A DNA stretch of 64,000 nt, taken from the NCBI GenBank assembly GCA_027452145.1, contig DAIDHB010000064.1, forward strand, positions 1-64,000, read 5' to 3'. This DNA is from Planctomycetales bacterium (GTDB lineage: Bacteria > Planctomycetota > Planctomycetia > Isosphaerales > Isosphaeraceae). Below, piece by piece: positions 37,341 to 46,037 of this stretch. The notes under the pieces are model-generated. The model ran no database searches and was not told the DNA's origin. It saw nothing but the letters and a program-made list of their open reading frames with translations. The translations under genes and the position numbers were made by a program. Numbering within the stretch: position 1 is the stretch's first letter; each line of letters opens with the position of its first letter.

Positions 37341-39263
37341 CTACTTGCCGCCGCGTGCCGCGCGGGCCTTCTCGTCCCGCTCGTGGGCCTCCTTCATGGC
37401 CCGCTTGAGCTGGGCGCGCTCCTCGGCGAAGATCTCGAGCAGGTCGTCCTTCTCGCCGGGGCGGGTCAGATCCTGCCCCTTCTTGGTGACAGCGATGAAG
37501 CCGATGCACATCTCGTCCGTGGTCGCCTCGCCCCATTTCACCGTCTTGGGCGGATGATTCGGGTTGCGCGGGTTCGAGGACGAGTTGTCGTAATGCGCCA
37601 CGACGTTGAGGACCGAGCCCTTCGGCAGGTCGATCGGTTTCTGGAAGAAATACGAGTACTGCCAGTTGAAGTCCCAGTCGTCGATCTTGACCAGCTCCTG
37701 AACATGGCCGTTGGGCAGCGTCACGGACATCTCCATGTCGCGGCCGAGCAGGTGCATGTGCGGCGTCACCGCGTGGGCGACGAGGTCGACGGGCACCTTC
37801 CAGGCGGCCTTGATCTCGACGTTGGATTGCTCGGGCGGCAGTTCGAGACGAGGATTCAGGGCGGCGGCCCAGTGCAGGATCTGCCGGACCGGCTTGCGGG
37901 CGAAGTGCAGGCCGATGCGGGTGCGGTCGGTCTCGGGCTTGCCGCTGGCGTGGTAGTGGACCTGGATGATGACGTCGCTGCCCTTCGGCAGCGATCGGCC
38001 GATACCCTCGGGCAGCGGGCTGGGCTCGATCCCCGGCGCCCATCCGCCAAGGTCGCCGTGGATCGGCTCGCCCGGGCCGGCAAAGCACGAGAAGCCCGGC
38101 CCGGGGTCGGCCGCGTCGCGCTTGCGGGCCTCGCCCGAGACGTCCACGTAGGCCAGGATGTGATGCACCACCCGGCGATTGCCCACGCGGTACTCGATCG
38201 CCGTGACGTACCGGTCCTCGGACAGATTCGTGGGGACGACGAAGCACCGGTAGATGTCGTCGCCCGAGGCCGGAACCTGGAAGTCGGTGCCGATGTCGAG
38301 GACCAGGTCGGGCGTCCCGAGGGCCCAGTCGTCGGTGAACTTCGGGTTGGGCGGCAGCGTGCCGCGGTCGCCCTCGGGCGCACCCGATTCGGCCCAGGCG
38401 ACCAGCGTGGCGATGTCCTTCTCGGCGAGCGAGCGGTCGCCGCGGAACCGGACCCCGTAATGCGGCGAGGCCTTCCACGGGGGCATCCGCCGATCCTCGA
38501 CCACCGAGGCGATGTCGGAAGCGCGTTTCCTCGCCTGCTCGTAGGTTTCGAGTGCGAACGGCGCGACCTGGCCCCTGCGGTGGCATTCCTGGCAATTCTT
38601 CTGGAGGATCGGGGCGACCTCGCGGGAATAGGTCGGGTGGGCGACGGTGCCGGGCGGTTCCGGGATGGGGCAGCCGACCGCGGGCACGTGCTCGGCGGCC
38701 ACCGGCTTGCCGTCGAGCACGGCGGCGATTGCATCCCGCAGGTCGGCGCCGGTGGGCGCGGCGTTGCGGACGCCCCGCGCGGCGAACTGGTCGTCGATCC
38801 GGCCGTAATAGCGAATCCGACGCCGGTCATCCAGCACGAACACCTCGGGCGTCATCGTCGCGCCGATCTTGCGGGCGAAGGCCCCGCGGCGGTCGCGGGC
38901 GACCGCGAAAACCAGCTTGAAATCCCGAGCGTGCGCCCGCACCTCGGCATCCGTGAGGTCGGGGTCGACGCAGATGCCGATCCACTTCACCGGCCGTGCG
39001 GCGAATCGCGCCTTCAGGGTCTCGAACGTGGGGCTATAGGCGTTCGAGATCGGGCACTCCGACGAGTAGAAGACCACGACCGAGGCCCCGCCGGCCGGAG
39101 GGGTCAGCTCGATCGGTCGGCCGTCCAGCCCGCGGATGGTCGCCTCACCGAGAACCTTCGGCTCTCCGGCGCGGGCGGCATCGCCCGGGACGAGCAGGAA
39201 CAACGTCAGGACCGCCAGGGCAAGCCGGCGGGCCTTCGTGTCGACGACGGTCTTCATGGACAT
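37341..39263 (-). CDS. Secreted redoxin / cytochrome c / copper monooxygenase-like fusion
   Basis: The protein has 640 residues. A signal peptide (LALAVLTLFLLVPGDAARA) leads to a thioredoxin-like redoxin domain with SSECPISNAY, in which only one Cys of a CxxC pair is present. Next is a haem-binding segment with CQECH, then a domain like the ascorbate-dependent type II copper monooxygenases, with the His-rich blocks VVHHILAYVD, IIQVHYH and VTPHMHLLGRDM. It is likely periplasmic. This fusion is known from planctomycetes; its substrate is not. GAGGA nine bases before ATG 39263 supports the start. Confidence 0.9.
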   Translation of the reverse strand: MSMKTVVDTKARRLALAVLTLFLLVPGDAARAGEPKVLGEATIRGLDGRPIELTPPAGGASVVVFYSSECPISNAYSPTFETLKARFAARPVKWIGICVDPDLTDAEVRAHARDFKLVFAVARDRRGAFARKIGATMTPEVFVLDDRRRIRYYGRIDDQFAARGVRNAAPTGADLRDAIAAVLDGKPVAAEHVPAVGCPIPEPPGTVAHPTYSREVAPILQKNCQECHRRGQVAPFALETYEQARKRASDIASVVEDRRMPPWKASPHYGVRFRGDRSLAEKDIATLVAWAESGAPEGDRGTLPPNPKFTDDWALGTPDLVLDIGTDFQVPASGDDIYRCFVVPTNLSEDRYVTAIEYRVGNRRVVHHILAYVDVSGEARKRDAADPGPGFSCFAGPGEPIHGDLGGWAPGIEPSPLPEGIGRSLPKGSDVIIQVHYHASGKPETDRTRIGLHFARKPVRQILHWAAALNPRLELPPEQSNVEIKAAWKVPVDLVAHAVTPHMHLLGRDMEMSVTLPNGHVQELVKIDDWDFNWQYSYFFQKPIDLPKGSVLNVVAHYDNSSSNPRNPNHPPKTVKWGEATTDEMCIGFIAVTKKGQDLTRPGEKDDLLEIFAEERAQLKRAMKEAHERDEKARAARGGK

Positions 39264-39307
39264 GGCAACGATTCCTCGGCGAGGTTCGGCGGGGCGTCAA
39301 GCGTTCG

Positions 39308-40342
39308 TCACGTCCGTTTCTTCGAGTCAAACCGATCCCGGTTTGGATCGTCAAGATCATCGGGCGAGCCGGCGTCGACATGCACCGGTCGCAGCTCGAG
39401 CGGCAACCGCGGCAAGAGCGCACCGGCCGCCGGGCGCGACTTGCCGGCGCCGGAAGTGGCGCGCTCGTCGCCGTCGGGCACGGACGCCGGGGACTCGATG
39501 AGAGCCGCGGCGGCCATCAGGCCGATGCCCGCGAGGAGCGCGGCGGAGAGTTTGAGCCGGTCGTGGGAGTGGAAGTGCAGCTCGGGCAGGACGTCGCTCA
39601 GCGCGATGCAGAGGAACGTCCCCGCCGAGAACGCCAGCGCCGCGGCGGTCGGGGCACCCGGCGCGGCCGGCAGGAACACGCCCGAACCGACCGCGAACAG
39701 CAGCACCCCCACGGGGATCATGAGCGCGAAGGCCAGGTTGATCGCGTGCGCGTAGCGACGCTCGACGCCCGACTCCAGCATCAGCGACGTGATGGTCAGC
39801 GCGTCGGCCGGCTTGTGGACGAGGGTCGCGACAAAAACGCCCAGCCCGGCGCCCAGGATCCGCCGGCCGACCTCGTAGTCGGCCGCCACCGCGCTGGCCA
39901 GGGCCACGCCTCCCACGAGCGAATGCACCGCCAGCCCGATGGCCGCCGACCCCCATCGCAACGCCCGCGACGACTGGCCCGACGGCTCGCACGGGCCATG
40001 CTGGTGATCTCGATGGTCCCCGTCATGCCTGCCTTCATGGCCGACTGCCCCCGGGGCGTGGGGCTCGCGCGACTCGTGGCGGTGGAACGAGAAGAACCGC
40101 TCGAGGAGGAACAGCGCCAGGAGTCCCGGCGCCGCCCAGTAGACCGTCACGGGCGATCCCAGGCGGACGGCCTCGGGGAGCATATGGAAGAACGCGGCGC
40201 CCAGCATCGTGCCCGCCGAGAAACTCAGGTACACCTGAAGGCGGGTATGATTGAGCATGAGCGCCAGCGGCAAAAGCCCGCCGAGGACGCTGACGACGAC
40301 GACGGCCGCCGAGATCGCAGCGAGCGTGATCCCAAGGCTCAT
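39308..40342 (-). CDS. ZIP family metal transporter
   Basis: A 344-residue membrane protein of the ZIP family with about eight spans and a His-rich cytoplasmic loop (HEGRHDGDHRDHQHG). The signature span block is AIGLAVHSLVGGVALAS and the second metal site ALSDVLPELHFHSHD. ZIP proteins bring Zn(II), Fe(II) or Mn(II) into the cytoplasm. The C-terminal 50 residues are polar and variable. It lies 44 bases upstream of the redoxin/copper protein gene on the same strand; a shared role in metal handling is possible but not demonstrated. Confidence 0.92.
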   Translation of the reverse strand: MSLGITLAAISAAVVVVSVLGGLLPLALMLNHTRLQVYLSFSAGTMLGAAFFHMLPEAVRLGSPVTVYWAAPGLLALFLLERFFSFHRHESREPHAPGAVGHEGRHDGDHRDHQHGPCEPSGQSSRALRWGSAAIGLAVHSLVGGVALASAVAADYEVGRRILGAGLGVFVATLVHKPADALTITSLMLESGVERRYAHAINLAFALMIPVGVLLFAVGSGVFLPAAPGAPTAAALAFSAGTFLCIALSDVLPELHFHSHDRLKLSAALLAGIGLMAAAALIESPASVPDGDERATSGAGKSRPAAGALLPRLPLELRPVHVDAGSPDDLDDPNRDRFDSKKRT

Positions 40343-40509
40343 CGGGCCGTCCCCCAGTCACCGTCGTGTGCCGCCCGGCGCTCGTGACTTGTGGAGGCCG
40401 ATCCAACACGAAATAATCAAGGATCACAGCGACACTGTCCGGCCGACAGCCCGGGAGATTCACCAGCCGGCCCGCCATCCCAAGCTGTGAACAGGGTAGG
40501 GTGGTCCCG

Positions 40510-40797
40510 ATGTCCAAGCTCAGTGAACCGGAGATCGTCGCCAGGCTCCCCATGGCCAGGGGCTGGGATCGTCACGGCGACATGCTGGTACGGACCTGGC
40601 AGTTCCCTTCCTTCCGCCGCGCCATGGAGTTCGTCAACCTGGTGGCAGCCGTGCTCGAGAAGCACGATCATTACCCCGACCTGATCGTCGCGTTCCGCAC
40701 CGTCCGGATCGAGATCTCGACCCACGACGTGGGCGGGCTGACTGACCAGGATTTCTCCATCATCGCCGCGATCAACGAACTGCCGACCGACCGCTGA
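40510..40797 (+). CDS. phhB: Pterin-4a-carbinolamine dehydratase
   Basis: The 95-residue protein regenerates tetrahydrobiopterin by dehydrating 4a-hydroxy-tetrahydropterin, or acts as a pterin-binding regulator. Conserved marks are FRRAMEFVNLVAAVLEKHDH followed by YPD (the family's [NH]H-x-PD active-site motif) and THDVGGLTDQD. ATG 40510 was chosen over an upstream GTG in frame at 40501. No aromatic amino acid hydroxylase gene is nearby. Confidence 0.9.
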   Translation: MSKLSEPEIVARLPMARGWDRHGDMLVRTWQFPSFRRAMEFVNLVAAVLEKHDHYPDLIVAFRTVRIEISTHDVGGLTDQDFSIIAAINELPTDR

Positions 40798-40943
40798 TAG
40801 CTCGTCTCATCTCCGCCGGATCGCCGGCTGAGCGCGCGGATTCCGCGCGCCGGGCGCGGTCCCCGGATCGGACGGACACCCTCGGCCGACGCCTCGCAAG
40901 GGCGGGTCGGGGTCCCGGCGGGCGGGACCCCTGGGCGGCCGGC

Positions 40944-41144
40944 TCAGCCCTGGGCGGAGGGGCGCTTGGGCCCGGATTGGCCGGGGGCCAGCCGGCGGTA
41001 CTTGGTCTTCGGCAAGTTGTACACGCCCTTCGCGGGCGTCCAGCGCTCGTCTTCCTGCAAAACCGCCAGGCGCTCGGCCCGGGTGAGGACATTCCGTGCG
41101 CGTGCCATGCTCTGCGATTTCTTCAGACTCTTGTCCAGCGACAT
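40944..41144 (-). CDS. Planctomycete-type small basic protein
   Basis: A 66-residue, strongly basic protein opening MSLDKSLKKSQSMARARNVL, then RAERLAVLQEDERW and VYNLPKTKYR. This pattern matches the small basic protein family (TIGR04137) known from planctomycetes and related phyla. Function is unknown. A GAGGGA precedes the start. It is a good taxonomic marker for this window. Confidence 0.85.
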   Translation of the reverse strand: MSLDKSLKKSQSMARARNVLTRAERLAVLQEDERWTPAKGVYNLPKTKYRRLAPGQSGPKRPSAQG

Positions 41145-41192
41145 CGGTCCCTCGGGGCAAATCGTTATCCACGACGGAGAATTGTCACGATG

Positions 41193-42611
41193 TTACTCGC
41201 CCGGCGTCCCGGACGCAAGCGATCCGCCGGGGTCCGTCGCCCCGGTCGAGCCCGCTCGCGCGATCCAGGCGTCGCGAACCAGGAAGGCCGCCACTCCCAG
41301 AACGACGGATCCGAGCCCATACAGCGCCACCCGCGGCGTCGAGGCCGCGAACACATACAACCATCCCGCCAGTGCCACCACCGCCGGCAACGGGTACAAC
41401 CACATCCGGAACGGGAGCTTCACGTCCGGCCGTCGCCACCGGCAATAGGCCACCGTCGCGATCTGGCCCAGGAACTGGATCGGAATCCTCGCGGTCAATA
41501 ATGCAAGGATCACGGTCTGGAGGTCCGCCAGGCACGCGAGCATCGCCAGGCCGGCGACCAGCCAGAGCGAGCGGTGCGGGAAGTCGCCGACCGGGTGCGT
41601 GGCCGCGAAGTAGCGGAAGAAGTGGCCCGCCCTCGCCGAGGCATACGGAATCCGGCTATAGCCCAGCACGGCCGCGAACGTCGAGGCGACGGCCGTCCAG
41701 ACGATCAGCCCCGTGACCACGCTCGCGGCGTGCGAGCCCTGCGTCCGCTCGATCAGGTCGCTGACGACCCGCCGCGATTCGACGGCCTCGCGCCAGGGCA
41801 CAACCCCCACGATGCCGATGTTCATGACCAGGTAGATCACGCTGATGGCGAGCGTCGAGATCAGGATCGATCGGGGGAGCGTGCGCGCCGGGTCGGACAC
41901 CTCGTCGCCCAGGTAGCAGACCTGGTAGTAGCCGAGGAAGTCGTACATCGCGATGCCCAGCGCCGCGCCGAGCTGGATTCCCCAGCGGCCGTCGACTCGC
42001 CAGGCCCACTCGGGGAAGTCGAACGCCCGCGCCGCGTCGAAGTGCGACAGCCCGGCGAACATGACCCAGACCACGGACAGCAGCATCCCGGCCCAGAGCA
42101 CGACCATCAGCCGTCCGGCCGCCGCGATCCGACGATGCGCCAGCGCCGCGATGGCGCCCAGGATCCCGATGGCCGCCACCTGGCCCCAGATGACCTGACC
42201 TCCTTCGCGATGGACGAGCGCGCCCCAGCTCCACGCGGGCCGGTCGAGGACCGGGAAGAAGTGGCCGAGGTACTGCGCCACGCCGATGGCGCCGGTGGCG
42301 ACCTCGAGGGGGCCGCTGAACAGGAATTGCCAGACGAAGAGGAACTTGAGCAGCCGGCCGGCGCGGTTCTCGCCGAAGACGGCGTGGTAGAAGTGATAGG
42401 TCCCGCCCGAGCCCGGGAACGCCGCGGCGAGCTCGCTCCAGACCATCCCGTCGCAGACCGCGACGAGGCCCCCGAGGATCCAGCCGAGCATCGCCTGGGG
42501 GCCGAGCATCGTGTCCAGCAGCGCCGGGATGGTGATGAACGGCCCGATGCCCACCATCATCGACATGTTCAGGCTGACCGCCTGGAGCAATCCCAGCCGA
42601 CGCTGCAACAT
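41193..42611 (-). CDS. APC-family amino acid permease
   Basis: A 472-residue transporter with about 12 spans. The first span carries the APC substrate segment SMMVGIGPFITIPAL, and later spans include GMVWSELAAAFPGSGGTYHF, typical of the family. It imports or exchanges amino acids or polyamines across the cytoplasmic membrane. ATG 42611 has GGAGG nine bases upstream and is preferred to 42644. Substrate not determinable. Confidence 0.92.
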   Translation of the reverse strand: MLQRRLGLLQAVSLNMSMMVGIGPFITIPALLDTMLGPQAMLGWILGGLVAVCDGMVWSELAAAFPGSGGTYHFYHAVFGENRAGRLLKFLFVWQFLFSGPLEVATGAIGVAQYLGHFFPVLDRPAWSWGALVHREGGQVIWGQVAAIGILGAIAALAHRRIAAAGRLMVVLWAGMLLSVVWVMFAGLSHFDAARAFDFPEWAWRVDGRWGIQLGAALGIAMYDFLGYYQVCYLGDEVSDPARTLPRSILISTLAISVIYLVMNIGIVGVVPWREAVESRRVVSDLIERTQGSHAASVVTGLIVWTAVASTFAAVLGYSRIPYASARAGHFFRYFAATHPVGDFPHRSLWLVAGLAMLACLADLQTVILALLTARIPIQFLGQIATVAYCRWRRPDVKLPFRMWLYPLPAVVALAGWLYVFAASTPRVALYGLGSVVLGVAAFLVRDAWIARAGSTGATDPGGSLASGTPGE

Positions 42612-42734
42612 CGCGACCGTCCTCCGCCGCCGGGATCCGCCCATCAGGTCCGGGGGACGTCGACTCTAGGGGCAGCGGGGCCGTCGGTAAAGGACTCGCC
42701 CGCGGACGGTCGAGTCCGCAGGCGAGATCCGTTC

Positions 42735-42996
42735 AGAGTCTGTGCCGGCAAGGCTCTCAGCCCCCGTCAGGGGGCGATCGGACGTAGCCGGGGGGCGTCA
42801 GCCCCCCGGGCTCGGACCGCAGCGCCACACACCGAATCCCCTCCACGGACCCTCCCGGCTGCGACCCCGCCCCGCGGGGTCGCAGCCGGGAGGGTCACCG
42901 ATGGCGGCGAGAAGAGGGTTCGCCTGGCGGTCCGGGGGGCTGACGCCCCCCGGCTACGTCCTGGCGCCCACCTCGTGGGCTCCCGGGACAGACTCT
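42735..42996. repeat. Nested inverted repeat, possible MITE-like or REP-like element
   Basis: Three layers of inverted repeats nest. Outer: AGAGTCTGT (42735-42743) with ACAGACTCT (42988-42996). Middle: a 30-base arm at 42779-42808 starting GGACGTAGCCGGGGGGCG, with its exact complement at 42932-42961. Inner: a palindrome at about 42848-42896 built on CCCTCCCGGCTGCGACCCCG. The right end reaches the first base of the fabF stop codon. No transposase is encoded. It could act as terminator, structured RNA or a non-autonomous mobile element; the sequence shows structure, not function. Confidence 0.85.
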
Positions 42997-44279
42997 TAGA
43001 ACAGCCGTGTCATCACCAGCGAGGCGTTCTGGCCGCCGAAGCCGAAGCTATTCGAAAGCGCGGTCTGAAGCGGCATCTCGCGCGACGTGTTGGGCACGTA
43101 GTCGAGGTCGCAGTCGGGGTCCGGCGTCGCCAGGTTGATCGTCGGCGGCACGACACCGCGCTCGAGCGAAAGCGCGGTCGCCGCGGCCTCGACGGCCCCC
43201 GAGGCCCCGATCAGGTGGCCGATCATCGACTTCTGCGAGCTCATCGGGATCGACCCGGCCCGATGGCCGAAGACGCGCTTGACGGCGACCGTCTCCATCA
43301 GGTCGTTCAGCCGCGTGCTGGTTCCGTGGGCGTTGATGTAGTCGATGTCCGCCGGGTCCATGCGCGCCTCGCGGAGCGCGGCCGTCATCGAAAGCGCGGC
43401 GCCTCGGCCCTCGGGCTCGGGGCGGGTGATGCCGAAGGCGTCGAACGAGCTGCCGTAGCCGGCGACCTCGGCGTAGATCCGTGCCCCGCGGCGCCTGGCC
43501 CTCTCGAAGTCCTCGAGGAGGACGACCGCGGCGCCCTCGCCCAGGACGAAGCCGTCGCGCTCGGCGTCGAACGGCCGCGAGACCTCGGCCGGCGGCCGCA
43601 TCGACTGGCTGACGGCCTTCATGGCCGAATAGGCCACGAGGAGCTGCGGATCCAGCCGGCTGTCGCAACCCCCGGCCAGCATCACGTCGGCGTCGCCCCG
43701 CGCGATCAGCCGGAACGCCTCGCCGACCGCCTGCGTACCCGCCGCGCACGCCGTCACGATCGTGTTATTCGGGCCCATCGCGTGGTGCAGGATCGAGATG
43801 TGCGCCGCGGCCATGTTCGGCAGGTGCTGGAGCAGCCACAGCGGGAAGATCGATTCCGAGCGCGCCTGTGCGAACCGGCTCATGTCGAAGGTGCCGTCCT
43901 CGCCCACGCCTCGCAAGATCGGCGGCACCAGCTCGCCGACGTCGATCGGCGTGATCCCCGTCCCCATGCAGACGCCGAATCGCCCCGGATCCAGCCCGCC
44001 GGTATCGACTCCGGAATCCTCGACGGCCATCGCCGCCGCGCCCACGGCGAATCGCACCGCACGGCTCATCAGCTTCAGGTTCTTCTTGTGCTCGCCGAGA
44101 TACGGCGTCACGTCGAAATCCTTGACCTCGCCCGCGATCTTGATCTCCAGCCCGGTCGTATCAAAGCTCCGGATGTAGTCCACCCCGGAGTGGCCCTCGA
44201 AGATGGCATCGCAGAACTGGCGACGGCCTATCCCATTGGGCGCAACGATGCCGATTCCGGTTACGACCACGCGGTGCAT
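42996..44279 (-). CDS. Beta-ketoacyl-ACP synthase II (FabF-type)
   Basis: A 427-residue condensing enzyme of fatty acid elongation, or of a related ketosynthase system. The catalytic triad is visible: Cys in TACAAGTQAVGEAF, His in DYINAHGTSTRLND and His in QKSMIGHLIGASGAVEA. The C-terminal NSFGFGGQNASLV is the normal ending. ATG 44279 (MHRVVVTGIGIVAP) has GGGGGA upstream. No acyl carrier protein or fabG is adjacent, so it may be a lone duplicate or part of a specialised pathway. Its stop codon touches the nested inverted repeat. Confidence 0.93.
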   Translation of the reverse strand: MHRVVVTGIGIVAPNGIGRRQFCDAIFEGHSGVDYIRSFDTTGLEIKIAGEVKDFDVTPYLGEHKKNLKLMSRAVRFAVGAAAMAVEDSGVDTGGLDPGRFGVCMGTGITPIDVGELVPPILRGVGEDGTFDMSRFAQARSESIFPLWLLQHLPNMAAAHISILHHAMGPNNTIVTACAAGTQAVGEAFRLIARGDADVMLAGGCDSRLDPQLLVAYSAMKAVSQSMRPPAEVSRPFDAERDGFVLGEGAAVVLLEDFERARRRGARIYAEVAGYGSSFDAFGITRPEPEGRGAALSMTAALREARMDPADIDYINAHGTSTRLNDLMETVAVKRVFGHRAGSIPMSSQKSMIGHLIGASGAVEAAATALSLERGVVPPTINLATPDPDCDLDYVPNTSREMPLQTALSNSFGFGGQNASLVMTRLF

Positions 44280-44655
44280 TGGTTCCCCCACGCTCAATCG
44301 TCGCTCAATCACAGGTGGTCTGTGGGCTTTCGCTGGGCAACACTCCTGTCCATCCCTGACAAACCGAACTCCTCCCGCCGCTTACCTCGCCCCTCTTCCC
44401 GATACTTGCTGCTCTTGTTCCAGGCTTCTCGTCTTAACCTAAGAGCTTACCCTTTCAACATAGATTACCATCCGCCGGGCGCCCTGGCAAACAGTTTGAG
44501 GAATATGGGCAACATGCGGGAGAACGGCAAGAACAGGCAAAAACCTCGGGCGGTTGAACGTCGAAGACTCGGGGCGCCTCCGGGTAGGATGGTTATCGGC
44601 CATCGGGGCGGTAGAACCGAAGCGGGACGTTTTTGTGGGGAGGAACAGGGGAACC
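44280..44655. other. Divergent intergenic region between fabF-like and aminotransferase genes
   Basis: This 376-base region is AT-richer than its surroundings from about 44330 to 44500 and must hold promoters for both divergent genes. I could not find a clear -35/-10 pair. A short GTAAGCTCTTAGG-type symmetry sits near 44440-44453. I see no small gene with a good ribosome-binding site. Confidence 0.5.
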
Positions 44656-45849
44656 ATGGCACTGGCTTTGGCGGCACGATCGACTTTGATTGCCCCTTCG
44701 GCCACGCTGGCAATGGGGGCGGAGGCGAAGAAGCTGAAGGCGAAGGGTATCGAGGTCCTGGACTTCGCCCTGGGCGAGCCCGACTTCGATACGCCGGCCA
44801 ATATCCAGCAGGCGGCGATCCGGGCGATGCAGTCGGGGCAGACGCATTACACGCCCCCGGCGGGCATTCCCGAGCTGCGCTCGGCCGTCGCCGAGCTCTA
44901 CTCGCGGCAGCACGGCCTCGCGACCGAGGCCGCCCAGGTGGTGATCTCCAACGGGGCGAAGCACTCGATCCACAACGCCCTGATGGCGGTCTGCGGTCCG
45001 GGCGACGAGGTGATCATCCCGGCGCCTTACTGGGTCAGCTATTCGGATCTGGTCAAGTTAACCGGCGCCGAGCCCGTCATCCTGACAACCCCCGAGGAGG
45101 GCGGGTTCAAGCTCACGCCCGAGCAGTTCCTCGCCGCGGTGACGCCGCGCACCCGGCTCCTGATGATCAACAGCCCGTCGAACCCGACCGGCGTGGTCTA
45201 CAGCCGGGACGAGCTGGCGGCGCTGGCGAACGCGGTACTGAAGACCGACGTGGGCGTACTCTCGGACGAGATCTACGAGCAACTGACCTACGGCGACGCC
45301 CAGGCGACGTGCTTCGCCGCGCTCCGGCCGGAGCTGGCCGGGCGGACGATCACGATCTCGGGCGTCAGCAAGACGTACGCCATGACCGGCTGGCGCATGG
45401 GTTGGGCCGTCGCACCGACCTCGGTGGCGAAGTTCATGGGGGACATCCAGAGCCAGGAGACCTCGAATCCCTGCTCGATCAGCCAGTGGGCGGCCCTCGA
45501 GGCGATCACCGGGCCGCAGGACTCGGTCGCCGCGATGAAGGCCGAGTTCCAGAAGCGCCGGCAGTATGTCCTGGAGCGGATTCAGGGGCTGCCCGACGTC
45601 ACCTGCCTGCCGCCGGGCGGGGCGTTCTACGCCTTCATGAACGTCTCCGCGCACTTCGGCCGGACGATCCGCGGGCGGCAGATCAAGGACTCGACCGATT
45701 TCTGCATGGCGGCCCTCGGCGAGGCGAGCGTGGCGCTGGTGATGGGCTCGGCGTTCGGCGCCGAAGGCTATGCCCGGATGTCGTTTGCCACCGACATCAG
45801 GACCCTCGAGAAGGGCTTCGACGCGCTCGAGAAGTTCCTGGCCTCCTGA
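44656..45849 (+). CDS. Aspartate aminotransferase (class I, PLP)
   Basis: A 397-residue cytoplasmic PLP enzyme of the prokaryotic AspB type, interconverting aspartate and 2-oxoglutarate with oxaloacetate and glutamate. Marks are FALGEPDFDTP, YTPPAGIPELR, INSPSNPTGVVYS and ISGVSKTYAMTGWRMGW with the PLP Lys. The active-site Arg is in YARMSFATD. ATG 44656 follows AGGGG; the open frame upstream lacks family similarity. Other class I aminotransferases, such as those for prephenate, cannot be excluded. Confidence 0.92.
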   Translation: MALALAARSTLIAPSATLAMGAEAKKLKAKGIEVLDFALGEPDFDTPANIQQAAIRAMQSGQTHYTPPAGIPELRSAVAELYSRQHGLATEAAQVVISNGAKHSIHNALMAVCGPGDEVIIPAPYWVSYSDLVKLTGAEPVILTTPEEGGFKLTPEQFLAAVTPRTRLLMINSPSNPTGVVYSRDELAALANAVLKTDVGVLSDEIYEQLTYGDAQATCFAALRPELAGRTITISGVSKTYAMTGWRMGWAVAPTSVAKFMGDIQSQETSNPCSISQWAALEAITGPQDSVAAMKAEFQKRRQYVLERIQGLPDVTCLPPGGAFYAFMNVSAHFGRTIRGRQIKDSTDFCMAALGEASVALVMGSAFGAEGYARMSFATDIRTLEKGFDALEKFLAS

Positions 45850-46037
45850 TCGAGGGCCGGCGGAATGACCGGGCGCGGCGAGGCTTGCATTAACTCGCCT
45901 TGTGGAAAGAGGGGGCATGGGATAAGTTGCCGCTCCCCATGTCCGTATCACCTCCGCGCCCGATTTTTTCGATCATAATTGGTAAAGGGTGCGCCGATGT
46001 CGCATCCTCCCTGGCTCTTACGCGGGAGTGCGGCCCC

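Noticed and set aside
35313-39263. In-frame selenocysteine TGA in genes next to selB
   Set aside because: The redoxin protein has ordinary Cys codons at its active site and neighbouring genes read through without a TGA needing recoding.
41574-45893. Very long plus-strand open frame of about 1,440 codons
   Set aside because: It is antisense to the permease and fabF genes and cuts across the aminotransferase gene; long open frames on the other strand are expected at this GC content.
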